Source: Corynebacterium lubricantis DSM 45231 (GTDB lineage Bacteria > Actinomycetota > Actinomycetes > Mycobacteriales > Mycobacteriaceae). From it: a stretch of 64,000 nt of DNA. Numbering within the stretch: position 1 is the first letter of the stretch; every line of letters begins with the position of its first letter. The position numbers were made by a program, and so were the translations under genes. Of this stretch, positions 42,307-51,729 are shown piece after piece. The stretch is from assembly GCF_000379425.1 (NCBI RefSeq), contig NZ_KB902185.1:1-64000 (forward strand), given 5' to 3'. The notes beneath the pieces are model-generated. The model saw nothing but the letters and a program-made list of their open reading frames with translations. It made no database searches and was not told the DNA's origin.

Positions 42307-43188
42307 CTAGCGGATGAACTGTCCCTGCAATTGTTGCCACCACAGCGGAGTGCCGTTATTGCTGGACGGATCCTGGGACTGTGGGACCTGTTGTTGTTGC
42401 TGCTGCTGCGTAGTTGGCGCTGGGTCCTGGGTAGGACGCTCAGGCTGCGGCACCACGGTTGGCTCCTGCTGGCTTGGAGCTTGCTGACCTGATTCGGCTG
42501 GCGAGGACGGTGGCGTCGACGGTGCCGGTGTGGCGTTCGGGGCCATCTCCTGCGAGATGGTCGATTCTCCGGGAACTTGCTCTGGAGCTGGAGCTCCGGC
42601 GCCGGACTCGAGAGGCTGCGTTGGTACAACCGTCTGGTTTGGATCCACAGACGAACCAGGTTCAGTTGGCACAGGGGATTCGGCAGGGGAGGAAGGCTGG
42701 CCTGGTTCTGGTGTTTCGAACTGATTCGGGAATACCTGATCGTCCTCAGAAGGTGTGAGAGGACCGGATGCGGAAGCCAGGGTATCGGGCCGCGAGCTGC
42801 CTTGGTCACTGGAATCCCCGCTGAGCTGATCGGCACCTTCGGGCACGATATTTGTCGGACGGTAGACGTTGGTTTCACGCTCGATGGAATCCGGAGCGGC
42901 CAGACGCGCGTTCGGTGGCAGGAAAGGATCGTCCTGGTCAGGCTCGACGAAAGGAGCCGGCGCAGAAGCGTCCTCCGTGGTAGTAGGAGCAGTCGTGCGC
43001 TCTAGCTGCTGAGCCGTCGACGTGGTTTCGCGCGATGAATTAGAGCTGGGGAGCGCCTCGGACTGATTCGTCGAGGTGCCGTCACTCATCGAGGGGGAGC
43101 CGGCGTACCACACTGCAAAGCCAATTAGGGCAGCGATGACGATTCCCGCCGCAATAAATAAAAGCGGGCGCACTTTTCTACTGCCCAT
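42307..43188 (-). CDS. membrane-anchored Pro/Ser/Gln-rich extracytoplasmic protein
   Basis: 293 residues. After a short basic start (MGSRKVRP), one membrane helix (about 9-29), then some 250 low-complexity residues rich in Pro, Ser, Thr, Gln and Glu with no recognisable domain, ending in a poly-Gln run and WWQQLQGQFIR. It probably spans the periplasm or wall. ATG 43188 is preferred because AGGGG precedes it by 5-6 nt; a GTG 18 codons upstream would put a GATAAT promoter box inside the gene. Function unknown. Confidence 0.6.
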   Translation of the reverse strand: MGSRKVRPLLFIAAGIVIAALIGFAVWYAGSPSMSDGTSTNQSEALPSSNSSRETTSTAQQLERTTAPTTTEDASAPAPFVEPDQDDPFLPPNARLAAPDSIERETNVYRPTNIVPEGADQLSGDSSDQGSSRPDTLASASGPLTPSEDDQVFPNQFETPEPGQPSSPAESPVPTEPGSSVDPNQTVVPTQPLESGAGAPAPEQVPGESTISQEMAPNATPAPSTPPSSPAESGQQAPSQQEPTVVPQPERPTQDPAPTTQQQQQQQVPQSQDPSSNNGTPLWWQQLQGQFIR

Positions 43189-43280
43189 AGATTCCCCTCG
43201 CAGTGCTTCATCAATTCGTGATGCGCTGAATATTATCTTCACCGCATCACTACTGGTCCATGGTCATAGAGTCTAACCTT

Positions 43281-43301
43281 GGTAACAACTCGGTAACAAC
43301 T
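43281..43301 (+). repeat. direct repeat GGTAACAACT x2
   Basis: Two exact 10-bp copies with an 11-bp period, one helical turn, about 95 bp upstream of the Pro-rich protein gene (minus strand). Could bind a regulator in tandem. Confidence 0.4.
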
Positions 43302-43379
43302 TGACACGCAGACTTCATTCCCTTTCCTTGTCGACTGCATTGAGTAAAACTATCCAGCCACGTGGACGTTTACACGCAA

Positions 43380-43397
43380 AAGTGACCTCCATCACTT
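43380..43397. promoter_or_regulatory. candidate GlxR (CRP-like) site
   Basis: AAGTGA-CCTCCA-TCACTT is symmetric with GTGA-N6-TCAC, the GlxR core. It lies 229 bp before the DUF4259 gene and 192 bp before the divergent gene. Confidence 0.5.
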
Positions 43398-43625
43398 ATG
43401 GATATTTGCTTATGGAATTCGGCTGGTTCCTCAGGGATTTGACAAGGTGATACGTTTTGCCGGGCAAACAAACTGGCATTTTTCGAAGTTTCCGAAGTTT
43501 CTGCCTCGATCTATGGCGTGTTAGCTGGAAAGACAGTATTACTAACTATGAGCGGTTAATATGCGGCGTGGCAGTTTTACATCTTCGTCACTTCTTCATG
43601 TCGGCACGATTAAAGGAGCGCAACA

Positions 43626-43979
43626 ATGAGCACGTGGGATTCTGAAATTTTTGCAGAAGAGACCAACGTAGATTTTCTGGACGAATTGGTGGACCTCGAC
43701 GACGATGACATCGTTGAGTCGATCACCGATGCGTGCCTGCTGGTGGCAAATCAGGAGAAGAGCACCGACGACGAGTTGCTCAATGGACAAGCTGCGGCGA
43801 CCATCGCCGCTATCTGGGCGGGCGCGCCCTTCGCTGCCGGCGACGTCGCACAGCAATACCCTTTCATTCGTGGGCTGATGGGTGAAGTCGATGAGAAGCT
43901 TGCAGAAGCTGCCGTGAGCGTTTTGGAACATGCCGACACCGAGTTCGATATTGATCAGTTCATTGAGGCACTTTCCTAA
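43626..43979 (+). CDS. DUF4259 family protein
   Basis: 117 residues, acidic. The start MSTWDSEIFAEETNVDFLDELV is the DUF4259 signature (quoted here only as family recognition; first eight residues MSTWDSEI). Function unknown. AAAGGAGC ends 6 nt before the ATG. Confidence 0.8.
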   Translation: MSTWDSEIFAEETNVDFLDELVDLDDDDIVESITDACLLVANQEKSTDDELLNGQAAATIAAIWAGAPFAAGDVAQQYPFIRGLMGEVDEKLAEAAVSVLEHADTEFDIDQFIEALS

Positions 43980-44093
43980 ATTTTCCTAAAAACCTAAAAA
44001 GCCCTGTTATGAGCCGTCAAGAAAAGTTCACGCTAGAGTGGATCGAGTACAAATAATTGTTTTCATTACTCGTTTGATAGGAGCTCAAACTTC

Positions 44094-45551
44094 ATGGCAG
44101 ACGCACAAACAGTCCTAGGCAACAACGATTACAAGATTGCGGACATTAACCTCTACGAGGTTGGCCGCAAGCAGATCGATCTCGCAGAGCACGAGATGCC
44201 AGGACTGATGGAGTTGCGCCGCGAGTACGCGGAAGAGCAACCACTGAAGGGCGCACGGATCGTCGGTTCGATCCACATGACTACCCAAACCGCGGTCTTG
44301 ATTGAGACCCTCACTGCGCTCGGCGCCGAGGTGCGTTGGGCATCGTGCAATATTTTCTCCACCGAGGACCCAGCCGCAGCGGCTATCGTCGTCGGTAAGA
44401 ACGGCACCCCGGAAAACCCACAGGGTGTTCCCGTATTCGCGTGGAAGGGCGAAACCCTCGACGAATACTGGTGGTGCCTGAACCAGATCTTCACCTGGGA
44501 GGGTGAAGCTCCCAACATGATTCTCGATGATGGCGGCGACGCCACCATGGCAGTTATCAAGGGCAAGGAATTTGAGCAGGCCGGTGCGGTTCCGGCTGCA
44601 CAGCCAAATGACCCAGACGAGCAGATCGCGTTCTACGCCATGCTGGCTGATGTCCTCAAGGAAGACAACACCAAGTGGACCACCCTGGCTGAGTCCATCA
44701 AGGGCGTGACCGAGGAGACCACTACCGGTGTGCACCGCCTCTACCACTTCGCCAAGGAAGGCACCCTGCCTTTCCCAGCGATGAACGTCAACGACGCGGT
44801 GACCAAGTCCAAGTTCGATAACCGCTACGGCACCCGCCACTCCGTCATCGATGGCCTCAACCGCGGCACCGACATGCTCATCGCGGGCAAGAAGGCCCTC
44901 GTTTGCGGCTACGGCGACGTGGGCAAGGGCGTCGCCGAGGCACTCGACGGCCAGGGCGCGATCGTCTCCGTCACCGAGATCGACCCAATCAATGCACTGC
45001 AGGCACTGATGGATGGCTTCGACGTCGTGCTTACCGACGAAGCGATCGCTGACGCCGACATCGTGATCACGTCCACCGGTAACAAGGACATCATCACCTT
45101 CGAGCATATGGACAAGATGAAGGACCACGCCGTGCTGGGCAACATCGGTCACTTCGACAACGAGATTGACATGCACTCGCTGATCCATCGCGACGACGTC
45201 TCCCGCGTCAACATCAAGCCACAGGTTGACCTGTTCACCCTGCCTTCCGGCAACTCGATCATCGTGCTTTCCGAGGGTCGCCTGCTCAACCTAGGCAACG
45301 CTACCGGCCACCCATCGTTTGTGATGTCGAACTCCTTCGCAGATCAGACCATCGCGCAGATCGAGCTGTATACCAACGGCGCGAACTACGACAACGATGT
45401 CTACCGACTGCCAAAGAACCTCGACGAGAAGGTCGCACGCATCCACGTTGAGGCGCTCGGTGGCAAACTCACCGAGCTGACCAAGGAGCAGGCAGACTAC
45501 ATCGGCGTCGATGTTGCAGGCCCATACAAGGCAGAGCACTACCGCTACTAA
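44094..45551 (+). CDS. sahH: S-adenosylhomocysteine hydrolase
   Basis: 485 residues. Splits SAH to homocysteine and adenosine with bound [61 protein letters not shown] (Rossmann loop) and the C-terminal YKAEHYRY with the conserved Lys/Tyr are intact. Contains the actinobacterial insert around 150-190. GGAGCTC precedes the ATG at about 8 nt. No clear McbR-type site (TAGAC-N6-GTCTA) was seen upstream, although sahH is McbR-controlled in C. glutamicum. Confidence 0.95.
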   Translation: MADAQTVLGNNDYKIADINLYEVGRKQIDLAEHEMPGLMELRREYAEEQPLKGARIVGSIHMTTQTAVLIETLTALGAEVRWASCNIFSTEDPAAAAIVVGKNGTPENPQGVPVFAWKGETLDEYWWCLNQIFTWEGEAPNMILDDGGDATMAVIKGKEFEQAGAVPAAQPNDPDEQIAFYAMLADVLKEDNTKWTTLAESIKGVTEETTTGVHRLYHFAKEGTLPFPAMNVNDAVTKSKFDNRYGTRHSVIDGLNRGTDMLIAGKKALVCGYGDVGKGVAEALDGQGAIVSVTEIDPINALQALMDGFDVVLTDEAIADADIVITSTGNKDIITFEHMDKMKDHAVLGNIGHFDNEIDMHSLIHRDDVSRVNIKPQVDLFTLPSGNSIIVLSEGRLLNLGNATGHPSFVMSNSFADQTIAQIELYTNGANYDNDVYRLPKNLDEKVARIHVEALGGKLTELTKEQADYIGVDVAGPYKAEHYRY

Positions 45552-45553
45552 TT

Positions 45554-46156
45554 ATGATCATTGCGATTGAGGGAATCGACGGCGCGGGAAAAAACACCCT
45601 GGTCACGGCGTTGAAGGGAAAGTTACACGCCGAGACGATGGCGTTTCCGCGTTACGACGAGTCGGTGCACGCCCAACTTGCACACGATGCATTGCACGGG
45701 CGGATGGGCGATCTCACCGACTCGGCCTACGCCATGGCGACGCTGTTCGCCCTGGACCGCGCTGGAGTCGTCGATAAGCTAGCGCCGTATTCCGGCAGCC
45801 CCGATCGCACGATCATCCTGGACCGCTATGTCGCCTCGAATGCCGCGTACACCGCGGCGCGCACGGGCGACGACGCGGCGTTCGACTGGGTGGCCGCGCT
45901 CGAATTCGAGCGACTCGGTCTGCCCAAACCAGATTTGCAGGTTCTTCTGGCAACGACGCCGGAGGAATCGTCTCGGCGGGCGCAGCTTCGAGAGGCTGCG
46001 GATGCGACGCGGGCGCGCGACAGCTACGAACGAAACGCCGACCTCCAACGCGATACTTACAACGCCTACGTTCGTCTAGCCGAGGCTAACTGGGCGGGTC
46101 GGTGGGTGCATTCATCAGAACCCACGGCTATTCTGCAAGAGATCCAAAAACTATAA
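45554..46156 (+). CDS. tmk: thymidylate kinase
   Basis: 200 residues, P-loop kinase for dTMP: EGIDGAGKNTL at the start, then LDRYVASNAAY (DRY-type motif) and the LID region with RAQLREAADATRARDSYE. Starts 2 bp after the sahH stop, as in C. glutamicum, so probably co-transcribed and translationally coupled. Confidence 0.92.
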   Translation: MIIAIEGIDGAGKNTLVTALKGKLHAETMAFPRYDESVHAQLAHDALHGRMGDLTDSAYAMATLFALDRAGVVDKLAPYSGSPDRTIILDRYVASNAAYTAARTGDDAAFDWVAALEFERLGLPKPDLQVLLATTPEESSRRAQLREAADATRARDSYERNADLQRDTYNAYVRLAEANWAGRWVHSSEPTAILQEIQKL

Positions 46157-46168
46157 AAGGAGTCGGCA

Positions 46169-46852
46169 ATGTCCCATAAGATCCTCGTCGTCGACGATGA
46201 CCCGGCAATCTCTGAGATGCTCTCGATCGTGCTCGAGTCCGAAGGCCTTGAGGCCATCGTGGTCAACGATGGCAACGAAGCGGTGCCGACGTTCCGTGAA
46301 GAAGACCCAGACTTGATTCTGCTTGACCTGATGTTGCCGGGCATGAACGGTGTGGATATCTGCAAGGCGATTCGCGCCGAGTCCTCAGTGCCGATTGTGA
46401 TGCTCACGGCAAAGACCGACACCGTGGACGTGGTTCTGGGACTGGAATCCGGTGCCGACGACTACATTACGAAGCCGTTCAAGCCGAAGGAGCTTGTCGC
46501 GCGAGTACGTGCACGGCTGCGCCGGACTGACGGGGCTCCCAGCGAGATCCTTGAGGTGGGCGATCTCACCATTGACGTGCCACAGCATGTGGTCAAGCGT
46601 GGGGAGGAAGAAATTTCCTTGACCCCGCTGGAGTTTGACCTACTGTTGGAATTGGCACGGAAGCCACGCCAAGTGCATACTCGTGAGGAACTGCTGGAAT
46701 CGGTGTGGGGCTACCGCCACGCATCGGACACACGGTTGGTCAATGTGCACATCCAGCGCTTGCGTTCCAAGATTGAGAAAGATCCAGAAGACCCGCAGAT
46801 CGTTCTCACCGTGCGCGGCGTGGGCTATAAGACGGGAACAATGGGGGAGTAA
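46169..46852 (+). CDS. mtrA: response regulator MtrA
   Basis: 227 residues, OmpR/PhoB type. Receiver domain with acidic pocket VDDDP, phospho-acceptor Asp53 (LLDLMLPG), and Lys in ITKPFKPKEL. C-terminal winged helix ends with VNVHIQRLRSKIEKDP and VRGVGYKTG. In Corynebacteriales MtrA controls peptidoglycan-modifying and osmoprotection genes. AAAGGAG precedes the ATG. Shares a transcript with mtrB and lpqB. Confidence 0.97.
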   Translation: MSHKILVVDDDPAISEMLSIVLESEGLEAIVVNDGNEAVPTFREEDPDLILLDLMLPGMNGVDICKAIRAESSVPIVMLTAKTDTVDVVLGLESGADDYITKPFKPKELVARVRARLRRTDGAPSEILEVGDLTIDVPQHVVKRGEEEISLTPLEFDLLLELARKPRQVHTREELLESVWGYRHASDTRLVNVHIQRLRSKIEKDPEDPQIVLTVRGVGYKTGTMGE

Positions 46853-46858
46853 TTTACC

Positions 46859-48433
46859 CTGATAAACAAACTTAAAGCGATTCGTACGCGGATCGCTGAT
46901 TCATGGCGTACCTCGCTGCAGGTGAGGTTCATTGGATCTGTACTGATTGCCTCGGCCGTAGTCATGCTGGTCTTAGGCTTCGCGCTGGCTTCGGTGGTAA
47001 CTCAGCGCCTGATTACCACAAAAGAAGACATCGCGATGGGCCAGCTTGAGCGCGCCCGCGAAACGGTGGAGCAGCAGATCGATGCCACTGGATCCTCAAC
47101 ATCGACGCAAGTGCGACTCAACTCCGCGCGCGCGTCGCTGACCAGCCAATCCTCGGAAACGCAAGATGCTGCGGCGGTGTATGAACCGGTCCTTGTCGTC
47201 GAAGGCGTCGATGGCACCGTGACCACCTCTCCGGAGGGATATAGCATCCCCGAGGAACTGCGAAACTACGTCTCGCAGGGCCAGATCTCGGACCAATACG
47301 TCCCCATGACGCGCTCGGACGGGTCGACGTTTAACGCGTATATCATTGGCACCCCAACGGATTCCGATATTCAAGACCTGCAAGTCTACCTCGTCTTATC
47401 CATGGAATCCGAAGAATCCACGATGGCCCTGATGCGCGGTCTGCTCTCTACAGCGGGCATCGTGGTGGTGGTCCTGCTCGTTGGTATTGCATGGCTGGCC
47501 ACCCAACAGATCACCACGCCTGTGCGCTCGGCCTCGCGGATTGCGGAGCGGCTTGCCGCCGGCCACCTGCGCGAACGCATGGCCGTCGAGGGCGAAGACG
47601 AGATGGCCAGGCTTGCGCTGTCATTCAATAACATGGCCGACAAACTCTCCAGCCAGATTCACCAGCTGGAGGAATACGGTGATCTGCAGAGACAGTTCAC
47701 CTCGGATGTCTCCCATGAGCTGAGAACGCCGCTGACCACGGTGCGCATGGCCGCGGACATGATTGCCGCTGACGAAGACTCCCTCGAGCCACACACCAAG
47801 CGCGCCAGCCAGCTGATGATCCGCGAGCTTGACCGCTTCGAGGCGTTGCTCGGTGACCTGCTGGAGATTTCGCGCCACGACGCTGGCGTGGCCGACCTTG
47901 CAGTCACCAGGATCGATGCTCGAGCACCGCTGCAATCGGCGTGGGAGCAGACCCAGCACCTTGCAGAAGAGCTCGACGTCGAAGTGAAATTCGACCTGCC
48001 AGAGGACCCCGTTCCCATCGAGGGCGATTCTCGTCGCATCGAGCGCATCCTGCGCAACTTGTTGGCCAATGCGCTTGACCACTCCGAGGGCAACCCCGTG
48101 ATCGTGGCCCTGGCGGCCAACGACACGGCGGTTGCCTACACGGTCACCGATTACGGCGTGGGCCTCAAGCCCGGCCAAGAAGAGCTGGTGTCCAACCGGT
48201 TCTGGCGCGCCGATGCTTCCCGTAAACGTCATTCGGGAGGCACCGGATTGGGCCTTGCAATCGCCCGCGAAGATGCCATACTCCATAAGGGAACACTTGA
48301 TGCGGCTGGCACCATCGGCGTCGGCTCGCAATTCCGGCTGGTGATTCCGCGTGCAATCGACGAGAACATTGTCGAGTCGCCCCGCCCGCTTGCTCCGCCA
48401 GTCGGCCCGGTTGCACAGGAGGAGGCGAAATAG
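46859..48433 (+). CDS. mtrB: sensor histidine kinase MtrB (apparent CTG start)
   Basis: 524 residues from CTG 46859 (503 from GTG 46922). Two membrane helices (about 25-45 and 175-200) flank an extracytoplasmic sensor; HAMP, then HisKA with FTSDVSHELRTPLTTVRM (phospho-His), HATPase boxes NLLANALDHSEG, DYGVGLKPGQ and GGTGLGLAIARE. The conserved cytoplasmic SWRTSLQVR before helix 1 (WRRSLQLR in mycobacterial MtrB) lies upstream of the only canonical start, GTG 46922, which has no Shine-Dalgarno. GGGGGAG (46843-46849) lies 9 nt before CTG 46859. The true start is therefore probably CTG. Confidence 0.9.
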   Translation: MINKLKAIRTRIADSWRTSLQVRFIGSVLIASAVVMLVLGFALASVVTQRLITTKEDIAMGQLERARETVEQQIDATGSSTSTQVRLNSARASLTSQSSETQDAAAVYEPVLVVEGVDGTVTTSPEGYSIPEELRNYVSQGQISDQYVPMTRSDGSTFNAYIIGTPTDSDIQDLQVYLVLSMESEESTMALMRGLLSTAGIVVVVLLVGIAWLATQQITTPVRSASRIAERLAAGHLRERMAVEGEDEMARLALSFNNMADKLSSQIHQLEEYGDLQRQFTSDVSHELRTPLTTVRMAADMIAADEDSLEPHTKRASQLMIRELDRFEALLGDLLEISRHDAGVADLAVTRIDARAPLQSAWEQTQHLAEELDVEVKFDLPEDPVPIEGDSRRIERILRNLLANALDHSEGNPVIVALAANDTAVAYTVTDYGVGLKPGQEELVSNRFWRADASRKRHSGGTGLGLAIAREDAILHKGTLDAAGTIGVGSQFRLVIPRAIDENIVESPRPLAPPVGPVAQEEAK

Positions 48434-48435
48434 CG

Positions 48436-50172
48436 ATGCAGAAAATTCACCGCCATCGGGCACTTCTTCCGCGCAGTGCTGTCGCGCTTCTCGTCGTGGG
48501 GTCGCTGGGGCTGGCCTCGTGTACCTCCCTGCCCACCAACACTGACCCGGCAGCCATCCGCTCGTTTGAGCCGAACGATACCTCCAGTGATGTGCCGGGT
48601 CCCGTGCCCGGGCGCGAACCCGATCTCTTGCTGCGTGATTTCTACGCAGCGGGCGCCATCCCACGGGGCGACTATGAAGCAGCACGCAGCTTCCTCACCT
48701 CCAACGCGCAAGAGGTCTGGAACGCGGACAACACCACCTTGATCGTCGATCGGATTGATCTGACCACGCAGCCGGGTGCCACAGGTCAGCGCAGGAGTTT
48801 TTCCGTGCGCGGCGATGTCATTGGCTCGCTGCAAGAAGGTGGCGCTTTCATCCCGGAAACGGGAGTGTACGAGGCCACTATCGAGCTGGAACAGGTCAAC
48901 GGTGAGTGGAGGATCTCGTCGTTACCCGCGGGTATTATCTTGGAGCGCACTGAGCTGCGCAACCAATACCAGCCGTACAGCCTCTTCTTCCTGAACTCGA
49001 CGAGCGAGAAGCTCATTTCGGATCGCCGCTGGATTTATTCGGGAGGGGAATCCACTGACACCGTCTTGATGAGCCTTCTGGCGGCAGGCCCGAACGATAG
49101 GCTCCGCCCCGCCACCTGGTCGGGTCTCCCGGAGGGGGCGAACTTCTCGGGCAAGACCGACGGGGTGTACGAATTCACCGGTGTGGGCACGCTTAATCCG
49201 GAGGAGAGCCAGCGGATGGCCAGCCAGGTCGTGTGGACTCTCGCGGTGGCCGGGGTGCCCGGTCCCTACCGCATCACATTCGACGGTGTCTCGGTCTCGG
49301 ATAATGGCGAGGGCCTGACCACGGATGATTTCGTGACCATGGATCCGCAGGCGTCCGCTGAGGAGGTTTCCAAGCTTTACGCCCTCAACAATGGCCGGTT
49401 GTTTACCGTCGAGGGTACCGATGTCCGGCCCGTGGATAGTGAACTTGGTGATTCCGGAGATATCGAATCCGTTGATCTGACCGCGGACGGCCACGCTGCC
49501 GCTGTGTTGACGGATCCGGAGGATGAGAATTCCCGCATTTTCGCTGTGGGTGGGATGGACCACCCGCAGGTCGAGGTGATGCGGGCAGCGGAATTCTCCC
49601 GTCCGACTTTCGAGTTACACAATAACGTCGTCTGGGTGGTCGCCGACGGCAACCGGATCATCCGTACGGTGCGCTCGGATACCACCGGTGATGTTGTCAC
49701 CAACGAGGTGGACTCCTCGTTCCTCGATGACCTCGACGGTGAGATCTCAGTCTTGCGGATCTCGGATTCGGGAGCGCGAGTGGCCATGATCATCGACGGG
49801 CGCCTCTACACCGGCATCATCGAGCGCAGCGCGACAGGGGAGCGTTCCGTGGTTAACGTCGTGGAATTCGCCCACGAGCTCGAGGGGACGGCCGTGTCGG
49901 TGGATTGGGCCTCCGACGGCGCGCTGATCGTGGGTACATCCTCGACGGACGCGCCCGTAGTCAGGGTGGAACAGGACGGTTCCGCCAGCACGACACTTCC
50001 AACGGGCAATATCAACGCGCCCGTGGTGATGGTGTCCACCAGCCCGACCATGATCTACGCTACCGACGCGAATGCGCTGCTCCAGTTCCCATTGCAAGGC
50101 CAGGATTCGGTGAACTGGCGCGAGGTGCCAGGTCTGCAGGGCGCCCGCTCAGCCGCAGTGGTTGCGAAGTGA
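48436..50172 (+). CDS. lpqB: lipoprotein LpqB
   Basis: 578 residues. Lipoprotein signal with lipobox LASC near residue 31, GerMN-type domain (about 180-300) and a C-terminal beta-propeller-like part (about 320-570). In mycobacteria LpqB interacts with the extracellular part of MtrB and tunes MtrA signalling. Starts 2 bp after mtrB; its stop overlaps the next start by 4 nt (GTGA). Confidence 0.93.
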   Translation: MQKIHRHRALLPRSAVALLVVGSLGLASCTSLPTNTDPAAIRSFEPNDTSSDVPGPVPGREPDLLLRDFYAAGAIPRGDYEAARSFLTSNAQEVWNADNTTLIVDRIDLTTQPGATGQRRSFSVRGDVIGSLQEGGAFIPETGVYEATIELEQVNGEWRISSLPAGIILERTELRNQYQPYSLFFLNSTSEKLISDRRWIYSGGESTDTVLMSLLAAGPNDRLRPATWSGLPEGANFSGKTDGVYEFTGVGTLNPEESQRMASQVVWTLAVAGVPGPYRITFDGVSVSDNGEGLTTDDFVTMDPQASAEEVSKLYALNNGRLFTVEGTDVRPVDSELGDSGDIESVDLTADGHAAAVLTDPEDENSRIFAVGGMDHPQVEVMRAAEFSRPTFELHNNVVWVVADGNRIIRTVRSDTTGDVVTNEVDSSFLDDLDGEISVLRISDSGARVAMIIDGRLYTGIIERSATGERSVVNVVEFAHELEGTAVSVDWASDGALIVGTSSTDAPVVRVEQDGSASTTLPTGNINAPVVMVSTSPTMIYATDANALLQFPLQGQDSVNWREVPGLQGARSAAVVAK

Positions 50173-50774
50173 TCGAGCTGCTCCTGCCTCGCCATTGCGC
50201 GGGGTGCGGAGCACCAGGGGAGCACTTGTGCGCCGAGTGTAAGCACGAGCTCGCCCGGCCCCCGGAACGTGTGGTCACCCGAGAATCCCCGCACGTCCCG
50301 GTCTTTTCCCTCGGCCCCTACGCTGGCGCTCACCGCCAGGTCATACTGTCGATGAAAGAGCGCAAGAACATCGCTATACGACGAATGCTTGGCGCCGTTC
50401 TGCGTGCCGGCCTCGAACACCTCGAGGCGAGAGGCGAACTTCCCACCCCAACAGTGCTCGTGCCCGCACCCACGCGTGCCTTCTCTGCTCGGCAGAGAGG
50501 CGGGGATCCGGTGACCGCCGTGTGTCGGGCCACCGGCCGGACAGTGGTGCCGGTGGTCTCGCTTGCAGAAGGGGTGCGCGATCAAACCGAGCTCGATGCG
50601 GCGGGACGCCGGAGAAATCTGAGCGGCGGAATCATCCTGTCTGGGGTCCCGCGCGGCACCATTGTTGTGGTGGATGACGTCGTCACAACGGGTGCGACAC
50701 TCCAAGCGACGGTGGAAAATTTGGTGGCTCGGGGTGCCACTGTCGCAGGTGCTGTAACTATCGCGGCCGCATAA
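50169..50774 (+). CDS. ComF family protein (phosphoribosyltransferase fold)
   Basis: 201 residues. N-terminal four-Cys zinc motif (RHCAGCGAPGEHLCAECKHEL) and a C-terminal PRTase signature VVVDDVVTTGATLQ. ComF-type proteins occur in DNA-uptake systems of naturally competent bacteria, but most actinobacterial members are unstudied. GTG start overlaps the lpqB stop (GTGA). Confidence 0.88.
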   Translation: MIELLLPRHCAGCGAPGEHLCAECKHELARPPERVVTRESPHVPVFSLGPYAGAHRQVILSMKERKNIAIRRMLGAVLRAGLEHLEARGELPTPTVLVPAPTRAFSARQRGGDPVTAVCRATGRTVVPVVSLAEGVRDQTELDAAGRRRNLSGGIILSGVPRGTIVVVDDVVTTGATLQATVENLVARGATVAGAVTIAAA

Positions 50775-50875
50775 ATGTGACCCAGCGAATTAAGTGGGGG
50801 CTTTGTGGCATGGCGGTTATGACCAGACGTATAGTAGGAATTACACCCAGTCCCCACCTAGTAGGGAGGAAGCAG

Positions 50876-51550
50876 ATGACCACTGCAGAAAACAACGAAG
50901 TCCTCAGCCCCGAAGCACAGGTGACCATCACCGGTCGCAACGTCGAGGTTCCAGAGCACTTCCAAGACCGCGTCAACACCAAGCTTTCGAAGATTGAAAA
51001 GCTTGACCCAACGTTGACTTTTTTCCATGTTGAGCTGCAGCATGAGCCAAATCCACGCCGTGAGGCACAGGCTAATCGCATTCAGATTACCGCCACTGGC
51101 AAGGGTCACATCGCTCGCGCTGAGGCAAAGGAAGACAGCTTCTACGCTGCTCTTGAAACTGCACTGGCAAAGATGGAGCGTTCCCTGCGCAAGGTGAAGG
51201 TTCGCCGCGAAATCTCCATGTCCGGCCACCGCGCACCCAAGTCCACCGGTCAGGTCGCTGCCGAACTCGTCGATGAGGCGGATAAGGCAAAGGCTGAAAA
51301 CAACGGTAAGTACGATGTGGATCCTTACGCAGACCAGGTCGAGCACGTAGAACCAGGCCAGGTTGTGCGTACCAAGGAGCACTCCGCAACGCCGATCAGC
51401 GTCGATGAAGCACTCAGCGAAATGGAGCTCGTCGGACACGATTTCTACCTGTTCGTGAACGAAGAGACCGGTCGCCCATCTGTGGTTTACCGTCGTCACG
51501 CTTTCGATTACGGTTTGATCTCCCTCGTAGCCGAGGAAGACGAGAAGTAA
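50876..51550 (+). CDS. hpf: long-form ribosome hibernation promoting factor
   Basis: 224 residues: N-terminal S30AE domain (about 12-115; VTITGRNVEVPEHFQDRV) and C-terminal dimerisation domain (about 165-220; FYLFVNEETGRPSVVYRRHAF) that joins two ribosomes into 100S dimers. ATG 50876 has GGGAGGAA at 4-9 nt. TATAGT (50830-50835) in ACGTATAGTAGG is a good -10 for its own promoter. A strong terminator follows the stop. Confidence 0.93.
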   Translation: MTTAENNEVLSPEAQVTITGRNVEVPEHFQDRVNTKLSKIEKLDPTLTFFHVELQHEPNPRREAQANRIQITATGKGHIARAEAKEDSFYAALETALAKMERSLRKVKVRREISMSGHRAPKSTGQVAAELVDEADKAKAENNGKYDVDPYADQVEHVEPGQVVRTKEHSATPISVDEALSEMELVGHDFYLFVNEETGRPSVVYRRHAFDYGLISLVAEEDEK

Positions 51551-51563
51551 TCGTCGTAAAGCG
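51551..51563 (+). repeat. dispersed 13-mer TCGTCGTRAAGCG, copy 8
   Basis: Exact copy (R=A) starting directly after the hpf stop codon, just before the hpf terminator. Non-coding. Confidence 0.6.
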
Positions 51564-51570
51564 CTTTTAG

Positions 51571-51608
51571 AATCACCGCCACTGAAACACTCAGTGGCGG
51601 TGATTTTT
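51571..51608 (+). terminator. intrinsic terminator of hpf
   Basis: Perfect 15-bp stem AATCACCGCCACTGA / TCAGTGGCGGTGATT with loop AACAC, followed by TTTT. Lies 20 bp after the hpf stop. Confidence 0.9.
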
Positions 51609-51729
51609 CCGTTCTGCTGGGACCTTGCTTGGAGGTTGCTAGGGAGGCCCATGGCAGTGCGCGTACAATAGCGCTTTGATACTAAAGTCTTAGAAAAGTA
51701 ACTTCCCCCACGATCGAAGGACTAACTAC

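Larger units (their letters stand above)
43189..43625. other. intergenic region between two divergent genes (437 bp)
   Basis: No coding sequence is supported. It holds a direct repeat GGTAACAACT (43281-43290 and 43292-43301), a candidate GlxR site (43380-43397) and a tandem CGAAGTTTC pair (43484-43501). Confidence 0.5.

Noticed and set aside
43457-43645. Small open frame before the DUF4259 gene
   Set aside because: It overlaps the DUF4259 Shine-Dalgarno and start and has no own ribosome site or family similarity.
44000-44093. McbR operator or SAH riboswitch upstream of sahH
   Set aside because: Neither TAGAC-N6-GTCTA nor a recognisable riboswitch fold was seen in the 114 bp leader.
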